From: Dryococelus australis
Taxonomy: Eukaryota; Arthropoda; Insecta; Phasmatodea; Phasmatidae
Assembly: GCA_029891345.1 (NCBI GenBank)
Contig: CM057000.1
Span: 127,261,338 to 127,325,337 of the forward strand
DNA: 64,000 nucleotides
Direction of reading: 5' to 3'
Shown here: one piece after another, positions 1-10,267 of the stretch
Position numbering within the stretch: position 1 is the first letter of the stretch
Layout: every line of letters starts with the position of its first letter
The notes under the pieces: model-generated
The model's input: only the letters and a program-made list of their open reading frames with translations
Database searches by the model: none
Told to the model about the DNA's origin: nothing
Translations under genes and position numbers: made by a program

Positions 1-450
1 GAATTGCTGTGTGGCAACACCGACACGGCCCTTCATAGGGTAATTTCCTGTGTTTATGCAGCTCGCATCTGGCAGTGGTGTCGCTTGCGAGTACGAAAAA
101 TAATTCGCGATGAACGTGGAGATGTCACCGACACACACATGCTTCATTGCTATTTCTTCACCTTCCCCTCAGTTCGACGAAGAGCTGCGGCCTGGTTTGC
201 ACTTCATGCGATCGGTTTTTCGGTGGACCATTCGACACCGGTGACAGTTCAAGACTTTGTCCAGCTTCTTCGTCAAGATTGGTGGAACATGGCGCGGCGT
301 GGCATATTGCGTCAGTGGTACGGCAATTTTTTTATTTTCATTCTGACGTTTACGCCTACTGGAAGGGCGTGTATATTACCGAGGTTGGGTGTACGCCATG
401 CGCTGCCAACCCCTCGGTCCTTACAAGTGTACGATTTAATGTTCCAGTAG
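1..450 (+). CDS. LINE reverse transcriptase C-terminal fragment (partial)
   Basis: This is the C-terminal end of a LINE polyprotein, open from base 1 to the TAG at 448-450, with no start in the window. Early residues read LCGNTDTALHRVISC followed by an aromatic Ile-Trp-Gln-Trp stretch. That spacing of Cys, Asp-Thr, His-Arg and Cys, then a Trp-rich helix, is typical of the region after the reverse transcriptase domain in several LINE clades. No RT or endonuclease catalytic motif is in view. The first in-window Met codes are internal and should not be read as starts. An uninterrupted frame suggests a fairly recent copy. An alternative would be an unrelated Cys-rich domain. Confidence 0.6.
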   Translation, partial: ELLCGNTDTALHRVISCVYAARIWQWCRLRVRKIIRDERGDVTDTHMLHCYFFTFPSVRRRAAAWFALHAIGFSVDHSTPVTVQDFVQLLRQDWWNMARRGILRQWYGNFFIFILTFTPTGRACILPRLGVRHALPTPRSLQVYDLMFQ

Positions 451-727
451 TAATCGTCGATAGGTGGTAGTGTTATAAGTCAGTGTCACGTGTCGGGGTG
501 TACGTCGTGCGCTGCCCCTCACGTTAAATAATTTTTTATGTGTTCATCTTCTTTGTCAGTAAAACCAGTTCACAAAATGTTTATATCGTTTTGTGCCCCT
601 ATGTAAGAATTGTGTAGATATTTTATTGAGTATTTTGTTATTGTTTATATTGTGGGTTGAATGTGTACTGTATTATAGGTTAAGGGCCGCTGTATATCGT
701 TTGTCATAATAAATATATTAAAAAAAG
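1..727 (+). mobile_element. 3' end of a non-LTR retrotransposon (LINE)
   Basis: The window opens inside the last part of a retrotransposon reading frame, which stops at 450. An A-rich 3' untranslated stretch follows, with an AATAAA signal at 708-713 and a short A-rich tail at about 719-727. A reading frame ending in a Cys/His-rich segment, then a 3' UTR and A tail, is the normal 3' layout of insect LINEs. The 5' part lies outside the window. The clade is not determined. Confidence 0.65.
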
Positions 728-784
728 AATGGTTAGAGTCGTGGACTGGTAGTTTTTTGACTCGGGTTCAAATCTTGCTTAAGT
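728..784 (+). repeat. tRNA-like (SINE-type) fragment
   Basis: Directly after the LINE tail is a stretch resembling a tRNA from the D arm to the T arm: GGTTAGAGTCGTGGACTGG, then a T run, then GGGTTCAAATC (a good B box). There is no full cloverleaf, so it is read as a SINE-type or tRNA-pseudogene fragment, not a working tRNA gene. Confidence 0.5.
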
Positions 785-925
785 ACAAAATATTTTAACT
801 TTTTTAATGTAATTTTTATGCATGTTAGAACTCCCAAAAAAAAAAAAACGAAAATTAAAGACATTTTCATTACCGCTTTTTATTCTAACCGGAAAGTACA
901 GAAAACTAACTTGGAAATTAAGGGA

Positions 926-1060
926 GAGGTTCCGTGAAATTTACGGAAAGTCCGTTTCTGAAAATCAATGTGTCCGTAATTTTACGGAGATATTACGGAC
1001 ACTTCTGGATGCATTTTAACAGCACTTTTCCGTAAATTGAAGGGATTTTTTTTACAGTGT
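926..1060 (-). repeat. End of an ACACTGTAAA-type element with TTTACGGA repeats
   Basis: Read on the minus strand, this begins with ACACTGTAAAAAAAATCCC at 1060 and contains several copies of TCCGTAA/TTACGGA, including a hairpin at about 970-1000 (GTCCGTAAT pairing with ATTACGGAC). The terminus resembles the CACTSTAAA ends of repeats R and M4. Only one end was found, so it is a fragment or an element whose other end is too diverged to see. Confidence 0.4.
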
Positions 1061-3001
1061 GCAGGGTTAACTTGGGCGTAAAGAGAAAACTGAGCTTGGG
1101 CGACTCTATCAAAATGACGTACTGGTCAGCATCATTTTTATCAAACCTAATCTTCGGCCATCGTAAAAAATACTGCCGTCTGTTATAAATTGTAGTGTTT
1201 GACTCACAGACCCTATTTCGTAGAAGATGTCTAGAATTCTGCGCTGCGTCGAGTCCCGGGTTTGGTTCCGCGTCTTCCTTCATTTTGGCTTACGAGCCCT
1301 GGCACATTGATATACAGTTCTGTAATGTACAACGAGCTATACTTGAGGTTGTCGAACTAATTAATAATTCCCGCGTAGGAAGCGCGAGCAGACCTCTTCT
1401 GTATTTCTTAATAAAACCGTCTTCGCCCTCAGGCAGTCTGCTCTAATAACGACCCGATCTCGTACTCTTTCGTTAGTAAAACTGCAAAACCCTACCAGGC
1501 TTGCGACATTCGCCGCAGCCCGCCTGAAGGTACGAATGAAGATGGCTAAGCCGTAAACCAAAGCTTTAGGCGAAGCTTAAAAAGGTCCTCGTTACTATGG
1601 TAACTATCAACAAATGCTCAGGTGTGTGGCCACGTGACACTAAACGAACATTTCAAAACTGGAGACACATATAAAACTGCAAATATATAGAAAATTATAA
1701 TGTACAATAAATAACGTGTTTAAAAAATCATGTTAAGAGCAAATGCAACGAGAATAAATCTTAGCATGTACCACGGAATTGTATTCAAACTAGAAAATTA
1801 ATATCAGTTTCTTAACTCTGCATAATAGACTGTACGTGTTGTTGAGCATAAATAATGTCTAAAAAAGACAAATGCCATAATATGTGTGGCAAAACCTTTT
1901 CATAGAACCACAAAGCAGGTTGTCCATGCCTGGCATTTGAAATACTATTTGGAGTGCCAGCGGTTAAAAATATCACAAAACTCTACCTCCTCAATTAAAA
2001 TAATATACATATTCTTTATTCATTTTTGTGTGCTTTAAAAAGCATTAGAAATGGAGGCACCAAAATATACTTTTTTTTTTTAAATGTGCGTTAGTTATAA
2101 AAGTTCATAAAAATTAACGTTAGAATGACGTTCAGTAGATAGGCTTGTATTGCACACCGTCTTGACAGAAAAAAAAATTCTTTAAATTTGCTTGTCAATG
2201 TGGCTTCATATCGTTTAATCAAAATCATATGAAACTAAGCTTCTTCACAAATAAAATTCTTTCGCAGCCGCATGCATGTGAACGAAAACATCGGCTCTAA
2301 TAAAAACAGCTGTTCTGCCTGAGAATTATGAGCTCTGTAAAAGTGTCTTAAAATTCTATTGAAAGTTTTTTTTTTATTAAAGGTTGCAAATGTGCTTAAT
2401 TTTGTACACTTTTCAGAAAGAATATTCGTGGCTGTAAAACTATTTTTTTTTTTACCAATTGGAATGTGAATCTCATCATGTGAGTGGCAGTTAATAGAGA
2501 GTGTAGAAATGTGAAACAAAAATATGGTTTCATTCTTGGTTGTGAAGTGCATGGAGGAAAATCGAGGACTTGCCTTCGGAAATAACAGTCTTGACACGGG
2601 AAACGGACACCTTGTATCTTGCTTAGTAAGGAAATGTATTAACACTGCGTCAACAATGCAAACTGTGCGCAATATTACGATATCGTAAAGTGCAGAACCT
2701 AAAATTACAACTAAGTGAAATATATCATGTAAACTACTCTAGTCATCTGCGGATGGATACACCTAAAGACAACTAACCCCAAACAAACACAACTATCGAA
2801 GACACATGGTCAACATTGATGGATGTGTTTGTTTATACGTTTATTTTCAAAAGACAAACGCTTTTATATGAATTAAATATTTTAACAAATTTGAATTTTA
2901 TCTAACTGCGTTGAGAATTGGTTGCAGGAAGTATACAAACAGATCAGAGAACTCTCTTACGAAAACACTGTTACAATCCCAAAATAACACGTTATTTATG
3001 A
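1061..3001. other. No gene recognised
   Basis: AT-rich sequence with homopolymer runs. The longest open frames (96-145 codons) have no recognisable domain and are A/T biased. No repeat seen elsewhere in the window matches it. Confidence 0.5.
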
Positions 3002-3003
3002 TA

Positions 3004-3411
3004 TAGACTGTTCACGGTAAACTTAGCACTTTTTATAGCCCTTCTTAAAGTCTACTTGTATGCACGTTGTGTATTATTCCGCCTTATGCGATGGGCCTCA
3101 TCACTTTATTCATGCCTCGGTCGAAAGGAACTGCAAAATTATTACAAAAGTAAGTATTTTACAAATGTGTTCAATTTTACATTACGTTGCATTAAAATGT
3201 ATATAACGCGATATAAACAATCTAGGTCACCACAAATGGTTATCTAACATCTTTTGTTTGGTGTTAAGGGATGGAACTATTTTCCGTCCACCGTTACCAA
3301 CTTTACTGGGCGCATGTCACTCAGTGCGCCCGTTAAAATATATGCAGGCAGGAGCAGTGACTTTTTTCTAAGGATGATATCAAAAGTGCTCACTCTATCG
3401 TGAACAGCCTT
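3004..3411 (+). mobile_element. M1a TIR element
   Basis: Full-length non-autonomous copy. The left end is TAGACTGTTCACGG and the right end, read in reverse, is AAGGCTGTTCACGATAGAG. Flanking TA lies at 3002-3003 and 3412-3413. The interior matches the other long copies: a segment near TGCACGTTGTGTATT, a CTTTATTCATG motif, then GTTACCAACTTTACTGGGCG. It has no coding capacity. Confidence 0.85.
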
Positions 3412-3639
3412 TAGTCGTATTGGCGGAAAAGCAGTTCAGTGTTGGGGTACGAGGACTGGTTTTGAGCAGCTAACATGATCACTGTAATCTACATTCCCTC
3501 TTCAAACTCATATGCACCAGGAAGGATCTGGGCGACACAGAATAATCATCAGAAGAGAGGGAATTGTCATCTTCCGGCAGGACAAGTGCGAACTCAACTA
3601 TCGGCGTTTCTTCCATAAAGGTCTGTTCGCTATCAATTT

Positions 3640-3905
3640 AATGTATAATCCAATCGCGGTTACTTCCCATTTTTCTGAAGCCCTGCCGAAGTTCTGCTTC
3701 CAGGATATCCTCCACTTCATGCAAACTAATATTAACTTAAGTCTAGAAAATAAAACCAATGGATCACGCACCGAATTCGTGCTCAGTTCTATTAATATTT
3801 TGCATGAAAACTATTTCTTACTAGTCACTAACAACACATATGCTTTCTCAATGTTTTATTCATAATTTTGTAATGGAATATTACAATGTATAAATAATAT
3901 ACAGG
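3640..3905 (+). repeat. Repeat E, copy 1 (5' part)
   Basis: Similar to 9460-9653 and 42405-42680. Shared blocks include CGGTTACTTCC, AAGTTCT(G/A)CTTCCAGGATAT, the ATTCGTGC block and TTTTGCATGA. Both bounds are approximate. No transposase or RT motif is visible in any of the three copies. Confidence 0.55.
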
Positions 3906-4291
3906 CTAAAATTATATATAACTAAAAATAGGATACTTTTAAGTTAACAGATGTATGAAACGCTCGCGATACATGGCATATCCTATATAACAAGTAGACG
4001 ATCTTTGTCTGTCTATCCGTATTTAATACCTCTAAGTCCCTTGAAACTCTACAGAAGTTCTCCGAATTTTGCAGAGCGAGTTCTGAGGGTGAAATACAGG
4101 TCAAGTTCGAATTTACGCAAGATGAGATTACGCAATCATTACCTTTTACCCTAAGAACTCCTTTTTTATCTATTTTTTCCTTATGAAAATTTTTGTATTA
4201 ATGCATAGAGAATATTGCATAGGGATATGAAGTTAATGGAATATAATTTTTGTTTACTTTAAATATCTCGCTTCAATGTTGAGTTAATTAA

Positions 4292-4426
4292 GTGGGGCCG
4301 CTGTGGACCAGTGGATAGAGCGATTCCAAGTAGGGCCTTAGTGACTCAGTGGATAGAACTATGTTAAGTGGGGCCGCAGTAGCTTAGTGAATATAACTAT
4401 ATTAATTGGGGCCACAGTGACCAAGT

Positions 4427-4490
<64 letters not shown>

Positions 4491-4590
4491 AATGGGGCCT
4501 TAGTAGCTCATTTGATAGAGATATTCCAAGTGAGATCGCAGTGGCTCAGTGGATAGAGAAATAGTAAATGGGACCCCAGTTTTGTTATTA
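4292..4590 (+). repeat. 38-bp tandem array of tRNA A-box-like monomers
   Basis: Monomers start at 4292, 4330, 4368, 4406, 4492 and 4530, with a broken seventh at 4568. All complete ones are exactly 38 bp except the fourth, which is swollen by a (TA)n run at about 4430-4488. Each carries GGGGCCGCAGTGGCTCAGTG-like sequence followed by GATAGAG, so each holds a match to the tRNA A box (TGGCTCAGTGG). No B box is present. A second (TA)n run follows at 4591-4642. Confidence 0.8.
4430..4488. repeat. (TA)n microsatellite inside array monomer 4
   Basis: A pure AT dinucleotide run that begins exactly where other monomers read GTGGATAGAG. This suggests it grew from the GATA(TA) part of one monomer. Length may vary between assemblies. 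Confidence 0.9.

Positions 4591-4642
<52 letters not shown>
4591..4642. repeat. (TA)n microsatellite
   Basis: Dinucleotide run just downstream of the 38-bp tandem array, probably of the same origin. Confidence 0.9.
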
Positions 4643-4646
<4 letters not shown>

Positions 4647-4744
4647 GCAATAATTTTTTCTGTCTTTGTATGAATACCAAATTTTTAACATGGTAACTGT
4701 TCTAGCCCCATGGCAATACAAAAAAAAAAAAAAGGTCACGGGCC

Positions 4745-4850
4745 GGGTCCCCTAGTTTAGTAAATAACTAAACACGTCTTACATGAGGTGATTTTTTAAA
4801 GGTTTGATTAAGCAATTGCAAAGAAACAGCGAATAGACTATATGTAATAG
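4745..4850 (+). repeat. Repeat E, 3' part
   Basis: Shares the block AAAGGTTTGATT, then AAAGAAACAGCGAATAGAC, with the 3' parts of repeat E at 11060-11150, 36085-36172 and 42760-42840. Degenerate. Confidence 0.4.
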
Positions 4851-4859
4851 AGTTCTGAA

Positions 4860-5480
4860 TAGAACGTTTTGAAAAATGTGTGATTCATAATGAATGCACT
4901 CGTCGTTTGTTCAAAAATCACACACGACTAGAAATTATTTTGAATTCAAATAGAGTGATTTATTTGCAAATTTCATTGATTTTAATTTCGTTTAATTTTG
5001 CCATTTTATTTTGTCAGTATTTTCTGCGCAGGATTTTTCAATGATATAACACAAAACATAATAATAAAGAAACAAATTAAAATACAACTATTTTTTACAT
5101 AAAATTTAGGAGTTTATATTTTAATATTGTAAAGTAAAATAAAGCCCCCAGTTTTCTTAAGTAAAAATATAATATGTATAATGCTATTAATTACTGTTAT
5201 TCTTCTTTTCTCCTTTAATTATATTTTATGAAAGCTGTAGGTAAACGATATGAAATAAAATATTGCAAATCTTTTCACATCTAAACAACACATACGGTGC
5301 GCGATGATAATGAACTGTTTTGTAAAAGTACCTTCTTTCATTTTGATACGTACAGGTTCATTATGTACTCTTTTGTCATCGTAAATCGACTTTAAGTTAT
5401 GCGGTGGCATCACAAATAGTTCCCGTTTCCACCCGTACTATTGCATGGTGACTTACAGCAGAATATTTTTATTCTCGATG
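4860..5480. other. No gene recognised
   Basis: AT-rich, no repeat structure seen and no open frame with recognisable motifs. Confidence 0.45.
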
Positions 5481-5779
5481 TCTCTAACACTCTAAATTCG
5501 AATCAGTTGAAAACCACTTATTTGCAGTGAAATTCAGCAACTTGAATCAGTGAAAATGGCTCCACATAGAATCAAAGTAAAACCACTGATTGTTTCAGTG
5601 ATAAAATTTCACTGATTGAATTAGTAATGTGAAACTATTTCACTGACTAAATAAGTGACGGCCGACTGCAGCGAAGAATTAAATTCGGTTTATATTGGAT
5701 TTAGCCAAATAATTAGGTGGGATAAACATGTTAGCGATGGTTAACTTTTTTATGTTTCGCAATTTACCGTAATTTAAAA

Positions 5780-5905
5780 AAGAAACAAAAATTCGGAGGT
5801 GTTCGGGATTGAACACACACACACACACACACACATATGCCCTTTACATTTCGCTTTTAGACCGTGATTTTACCATTTGCGCTACCAACTCAAGTTGAAA
5901 GATAA
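5780..5905 (-). repeat. tRNA-like module inside M4, with (CA)n
   Basis: On the minus strand it reads AGTTGGTAGCGCAAATGG (A-box half), a middle containing a (TG)n run from 5835 to 5813, then GTTCAATCCCGAACACC (B-box half). The same module appears in M4 copy 2 (about 20015-20105) without the (CA)n expansion, so it belongs to the family consensus. Confidence 0.55.
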
Positions 5906-5924
5906 AAGAAAAATATATGATATA

Positions 5925-6585
5925 CAAAGGTTGGGGCATAAGTCATGGCAACTATGTTGTAGTGTGAGCATACCAGCGCGTGTGGATAATGGGAAATAGA
6001 CATAAGACGGGACAAGATAAGCACTACGTGTATGGACCATAAAGAACACGCCAACAATTGTTTTTCACATATTTAGTGAGGTAGATTACATGACAGCGCA
6101 GGTACCATATTTCATACACATTGCAACACACACACACCCGTTCGAAAGACCCTCGGAGTAGTCCCCTGCAGCGTTCACAGCACGCTGCCAACGACGTGGG
6201 AGGCGCCGAATACCATCTCCGCAACCCTGCCCCTCCCCACGTGGGGAACCTGATCATCTGTAGCTCCCGCCCACTTCGCAACTGCCCGGCATGGCAGGGC
6301 ATTGTTCCCAACAGCCTTCGCCAACTCCCTGTGGCATTCTCTGGTAGTTCTCCCGCGGGGGACGGCTGTTTAGACGTACGGGCGCTGCTCAACACGGGTC
6401 ACATCCATCTGGCACGGCGATCACCGGACAACTGATTTCACATTTCTCTCTGCGCTCGTACAGGCCAACCCTGCGCCATGTGGCACTGGGACCGCCTGTC
6501 TTCCCTGCGACACATGCCATTACGTGCGCCGATAACAGTTCGTCACAACATTTAATAGTTGACATGACTTACGCTTCAACCCCCA
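5925..6585 (+). mobile_element. Mariner-type TIR element nested in M4
   Basis: The left end reads GGTTGGGGCATAAGTCATGG then CAACTAT. The reversed right end reads GGGTTGAAGCGTAAGTCATG then TCAACTAT. TA lies on both sides (5923-5924, 6586-6587). M4 sequence resumes immediately after it, as judged against copy 2. The interior is GC-rich (about 6120-6530) and has open frames of 104 and 123 codons on opposite strands, neither with a recognisable DDE motif. It is probably a non-autonomous or scrambled derivative. Confidence 0.65.
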
Positions 6586-7119
6586 TAGTTCTCAGCAAAA
6601 TCATGAAGATTTAAATTGTTTGCCCAAACTTTTCGTTTTTGGTTTAATTGCTTTCGTCAGGAATGTTAGAATGAATTTTATATATGAGTGCACTACACCA
6701 CGTTATATGCGGTTTATACCTTCAAGCAGAGCGCTATGATGATTACGTGAAAACGAAATGAAAGGCTGAATGTTCACATTACCTCGTAAAATATTATTTT
6801 GAAAGACGAGACACATTTTATAAAGTATCCTGTATAAGTTTTATTATTTTATTCGTTGTTATTTGCTTAACGGTAATTTCCAAACGTTGTTTGACTGATA
6901 CATCAGTCAAAAAACAAACCGCATAAAACAACAGTGTAAAAAAAAATGACTGAAGATTCAGTGACAAATATCACTGAATCAACAATTGAAGGAATTACAT
7001 TTTTCCACTAATTCGTCAGTTAATTTCACTGAAGTGATAGTTGAATCTGCCAGGTACTCTTTGATTGATTGAAACAGTGGAATTCTTACTGATTCAGATT
7101 TAGAGTGTACACCGCCTTC

Positions 7120-7660
7120 CAATGACACCCAACACTGAAGATTACGTTTGCAGTTTTGTCGAAATCGGGTGGCGATACATCGTGTTTAGCATCGAGTTCA
7201 GGTTACGTCTTGGCACGAACGACAGCCGTGATACAAAATGGGTGACCCAGGACAGCGCACAAACGTGAGATTCTTTGTTTGGATACACTCCGCAGGATTG
7301 GTGGCGTCATGGTGTGGGGGGGGGGGGGGCATTTATAATTTCATCGCTTGTCACATGTGGGTTCCCGGTGGCCTTAAACGCCAAGGTGACATAACGATTA
7401 TCTGACAATGTGATCGTTCACGCCCAACCAACAAAAAACCGACAAGTTTGCTACAAGCACGCGAGCGACTTTGGAGAAGTTGCAGTGTGCTTGTGCATTG
7501 CTGTGTGACACTCCATCGAAGTTTCATCCGCTGAAGTTTACATCAATTGACTGCGTTTATTCACGCGATGGCGTGCCCGACTAACTTCCAGGAACGCAGG
7601 TTGGATCCACCCACACAAATGCCAGTACGAACACTTGGCATAAACTTTCCGAACCCCTCA
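7120..7660 (+). pseudogene. Decayed Tc1-like transposase
   Basis: Frameshifted translation gives pieces typical of Tc1 transposases. Around 7181-7230 it reads VFSIEFRLRLGTNDSR, where functional enzymes have F-S-D-E-S-R, so the catalytic Asp appears replaced. Around 7295-7330 it reads GGVMVWG followed by a G run and AF, and then a segment resembling VPGGLNAxxY. A run of 14 G at 7316-7329 sits inside the VWG codons and probably arose by slippage. Stops interrupt the remainder. It starts just beyond M4 copy 1. No TIRs were found for it. Confidence 0.6.
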
Positions 7661-7771
7661 CAAACTATAATACTGTCGTGGTTAAGCTATGTGCATGACG
7701 TAAAATAATGACTACCATTGTACATTAAAATTAAGCTCTTTGTGCCAGCGGACAGTCTGTCAAATGTATTA

Positions 7772-8175
7772 TAGTTAGAGTTGTTTGATATTTAGATATA
7801 TCGATAATTATCTACATTAAAAATAACATATCGATCGATATGTAACTTTGAAAAATATCGGTATATCGATGTTTCGATATTACCGAAGTTTTCGGTATTA
7901 TCGAAGTTTTCGGTATTATCGATTATTTCGGTATTGTATATTATTTTGATATTATCGATTATTTCAGTATTACAGAATATTTCGGTATCATGAATTATTT
8001 CGGTGTTATCTATTACTTCGGTATTATCTATTATTTCTGTATTGTAGATTATTTATGTATGATATATTAGTTCGGTATTATCGATTGTTTTGTTATTATC
8101 AATATAACGAATAAACCGAGTAACTGTCTGGAAAAAAAGATATTCAATTTTTATGATATCGAACAGCACTAATTA
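7772..8175 (+). mobile_element. M10 TIR element with internal ~19-bp satellite
   Basis: Left end TAGTTAGAGTTGTTTGATAT; reversed right end TAATTAGTGCTGTTCGATAT. TA lies on both sides at 7770-7771 and 8176-8177. The interior is an imperfect tandem array of TTCGGTATTATCGATTAT-like units (about 12, at 7860-8100) preceded by ATCGATCGAT-rich sequence. It has no coding capacity. Confidence 0.7.
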
Positions 8176-8187
8176 TAGTGGAGTAGT

Positions 8188-8424
8188 GGAGAGACTGGGC
8201 CGGCTCTTAACATCGAGGGCTTGAGAGCCAATGAGGGTGAAATTAAATGTGTATGGAGAAGCACTGGAAAGGGAGGCGCAGGTAATGCAGCAGATCCCCG
8301 AGAAAACCCGGCACGATTGTCACATGCGAAAATACGGGGGCGACCCCGCCGGGAATTGAACCCGGTTCGCCCAGGTTGGGGGGGGGGAGGGGGTGGGAGC
8401 AGTTTATCCATTACACCCTCGCGG
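8188..8424 (-). mobile_element. S1 SINE
   Basis: Minus-strand copy of the tRNA-derived family: B box as GGTTCAATTCC near 8355, body GGTTTTCTCGGGG, and 3' tail CTCAAGCCCTCGATGTTAAG. A G run (8377-8397) has expanded next to the tRNA head, and the body is shortened. Confidence 0.75.
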
Positions 8425-8499
8425 TCTGAAAATATATTATAGTTTAGTGAGGTCTTTACGGTCATTTTCTGTTGCATTCAAGGCCGCAACATAAGCCTA

Positions 8500-8946
8500 C
8501 AGTGTAGACTGGACGCGCTTGTGGCTAAGCCGCTCCCTAGGACAGACCTCGCATCCCCTGTATGCGCGAACACAATGCCGTTGTTCCGCGGCGACCTAAT
8601 GAGACTGCGAGAAGGGCTGGGGTCCTCCAACCATCTCGGCCTGGACCGCCGCAGGATTATCAGCGGTTGTTCGGCGCCAGCAGCGACGTGTCCTCATCGC
8701 CGATCGAAGCTGAGGGTGCGAGGGTGTAAAACCATCGGGCCCTCGGCGCGAGGCAGCGGCTATCGGATCAGCCCTGCCCCGGGCCCCGGTAATCGCTATA
8801 AATCCTACGCCCATGGCCGTGGTTCTAAAAAGGATGCAAAAGGGGTTGGTGGGGCGGCTATGCCAGGTCGCTCGGTCGCGTCGCGGTGGCGTACTGAACA
8901 GCGGCCCAGTTCGTTAATTACTTCGTTGTCCGGCGTCCGGCCATAA
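8500..8946 (+). other. GC-rich island with an unassigned 141-codon frame
   Basis: Very GC- and CpG-rich against the AT-rich surroundings. The open frame 8521-8946 starts with TTG, is rich in Arg, Pro, Ser and Gly, and shows no domain I recognise. It may be a transposon ORF fragment or a CpG-rich exon. The frame could also be a by-product of GC content. Confidence 0.25.
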
Positions 8947-9009
8947 TGCGACCTCTGGCGTTTTTTTTTCTAACTTCCGATGCATTGTTCGTCGCTGAAA
9001 AGACAGTGA

Positions 9010-9367
9010 AGGTATATATAAGCACTTTAGAAATTAATCTTAGAAAAAAGTCACTGCGCCCTGAGTGACATTCGCCCAGTAAAGTTGGTAACGATGGATG
9101 GAAAGTAATTCCATATATTAACATAGAATAAAAGTGATAGGTATCCATTTGTGATAACTTAAAATTATTTCTTTCGCTTTCTGTTTCTTTTTGATGCATC
9201 GAAGTGTAAAAATTTGCAGATTTCTTAAAGTATTTACTTTCTTAATAATTTCACAGTTCCATTTAACCCACGCACGAATAAAGTGATGAGGTAAGAATAC
9301 ACGACGTGTATACATGTAGATCTTAAGCAGGGCTTTCGAAAGTGCTCAATTTGCCATGAACAGCCTA
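9010..9367 (-). mobile_element. M1a TIR element (left terminus eroded)
   Basis: Minus-strand copy. The reversed right end reads TAGGCTGTTCATGGCAAAT with TA at 9368-9369. The other end has lost the CTGTTCACG block and is recognisable only from AAGCACTTTAGAAATTAATC onward. The interior matches the long copies. Confidence 0.8.
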
Positions 9368-9459
9368 TATAACGGAGTGGACAAGCAGCGATAGTAACCG
9401 AAGTAAGTCTGCAGCTTTTTTCGTGTCCGCAGACAAAAAGTGTTTTTCTTATTCTCCGG

Positions 9460-10130
9460 TGAGTGTGATCACTATAGTCCATTCACGGTTACTTCCAACT
9501 CTTCTGAAGTTTCGCCACAGTTCTACTTTCAGGCGATTCCTCCGCCTCGTGCAAACAAAGCTTAACCGAGTCTATCAAATTACTTCACAGACACATCGCC
9601 CCTCATTCGTGCGCATGCCGGTTAGTAAAATTCTGCGTGAGAACGTTTTCCTATAGGCTGTTCACGGTAAAATGAGCACTTTTGAAAGCCCCGATTAAGA
9701 ACTATTTGTATGCACATTGTGTATTCTTCCGCCTTATGTAAAATTAACATTGCCATGGACGTCGACACTTCATTCATACGTCGGTCAAGTGAAACTGTGA
9801 AATTATTATAAAAGTAAATATTGTAAAAATCTGCTCATTTTTACACTTCGATGCATTAAGAAATTCAGAAAGCGAGAGAAATAATTTATATCACAGATAG
9901 TTACTTAACACAGTTTATTCGACGCTGTTATATGGAACTACTTTCTCCTCCATCGTTACCAACTTTACTGGACACATGGCCTTCATTGCGCTCGTTAAAA
10001 TATACGCAGATAGAAGCAGTGACTAGTTTCTAAGGTTGATTTCAAAAGTACTCACTTTATCGTGAACAGTCTTTATTAGCTATTACCTACACACCTATTT
10101 TCTCCCAGGTTTTATTAAATTAATGGAAAC
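9460..10130 (+). repeat. Repeat E, copy 2, interrupted by M1a
   Basis: The left part (9460-9653) aligns with 3640-3860 and 42405-42590. The right part resumes at 10074 (GCTATTACCTACACACC versus GCATTACCAACACACC near 42594). The gap is exactly the M1a copy plus one TA, giving a clean insertion site. A 3' block similar to E is seen again at 10962-11150, beyond the minisatellite. Confidence 0.65.
9656..10073 (+). mobile_element. M1a TIR element nested in repeat E
   Basis: Both ends are complete (TAGGCTGTTCACGGTAAAAT left; AAGACTGTTCACGATAAAG reversed right) with TA at 9654-9655 and 10074-10075. Removing it and one TA restores repeat E. Confidence 0.9.
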
Positions 10131-10267
10131 AAAATGTGTTAAAAATGGAAGGATAGCCGGGCAGGAAGGAAAAGAAAACAGGTTCGAAATGGTCCGAGGA
10201 GAGGAAAAAGATAATAGTGAGAAAATGAAGGAGTGCTGGAGGAAGAAGGAACAACAAAGGACGAAGC

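Larger units (their letters stand above)
5487..7108 (+). mobile_element. M4 TIR element, copy 1, split by a nested element
   Basis: Terminal inverted repeats: left ACACTCTAAATTCGAATCAG, right (reversed) ACACTCTAAATCTGAATCAG. Without the insertion at 5925-6585 it would be about 960 bp. Both ends are dense in CACTGATT/AATCAGTG sub-repeats. In the middle, on the minus strand, is a tRNA-like stretch: GAGTTGGTAGCGC as an A-box region near 5890 and GTTCAATCCC as a B-box region near 5800. No transposase is encoded. A second copy starts at 19777. Confidence 0.75.

Noticed and set aside
728-784. Functional tRNA gene
   Set aside because: Only D- and T-arm-like parts are present; the acceptor stem and anticodon arm do not pair, so it is listed as a tRNA-like fragment.
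8521-8946. 141-codon frame as a gene
   Set aside because: It begins with TTG, has no motif and lies in GC-rich DNA, where long chance frames are common.
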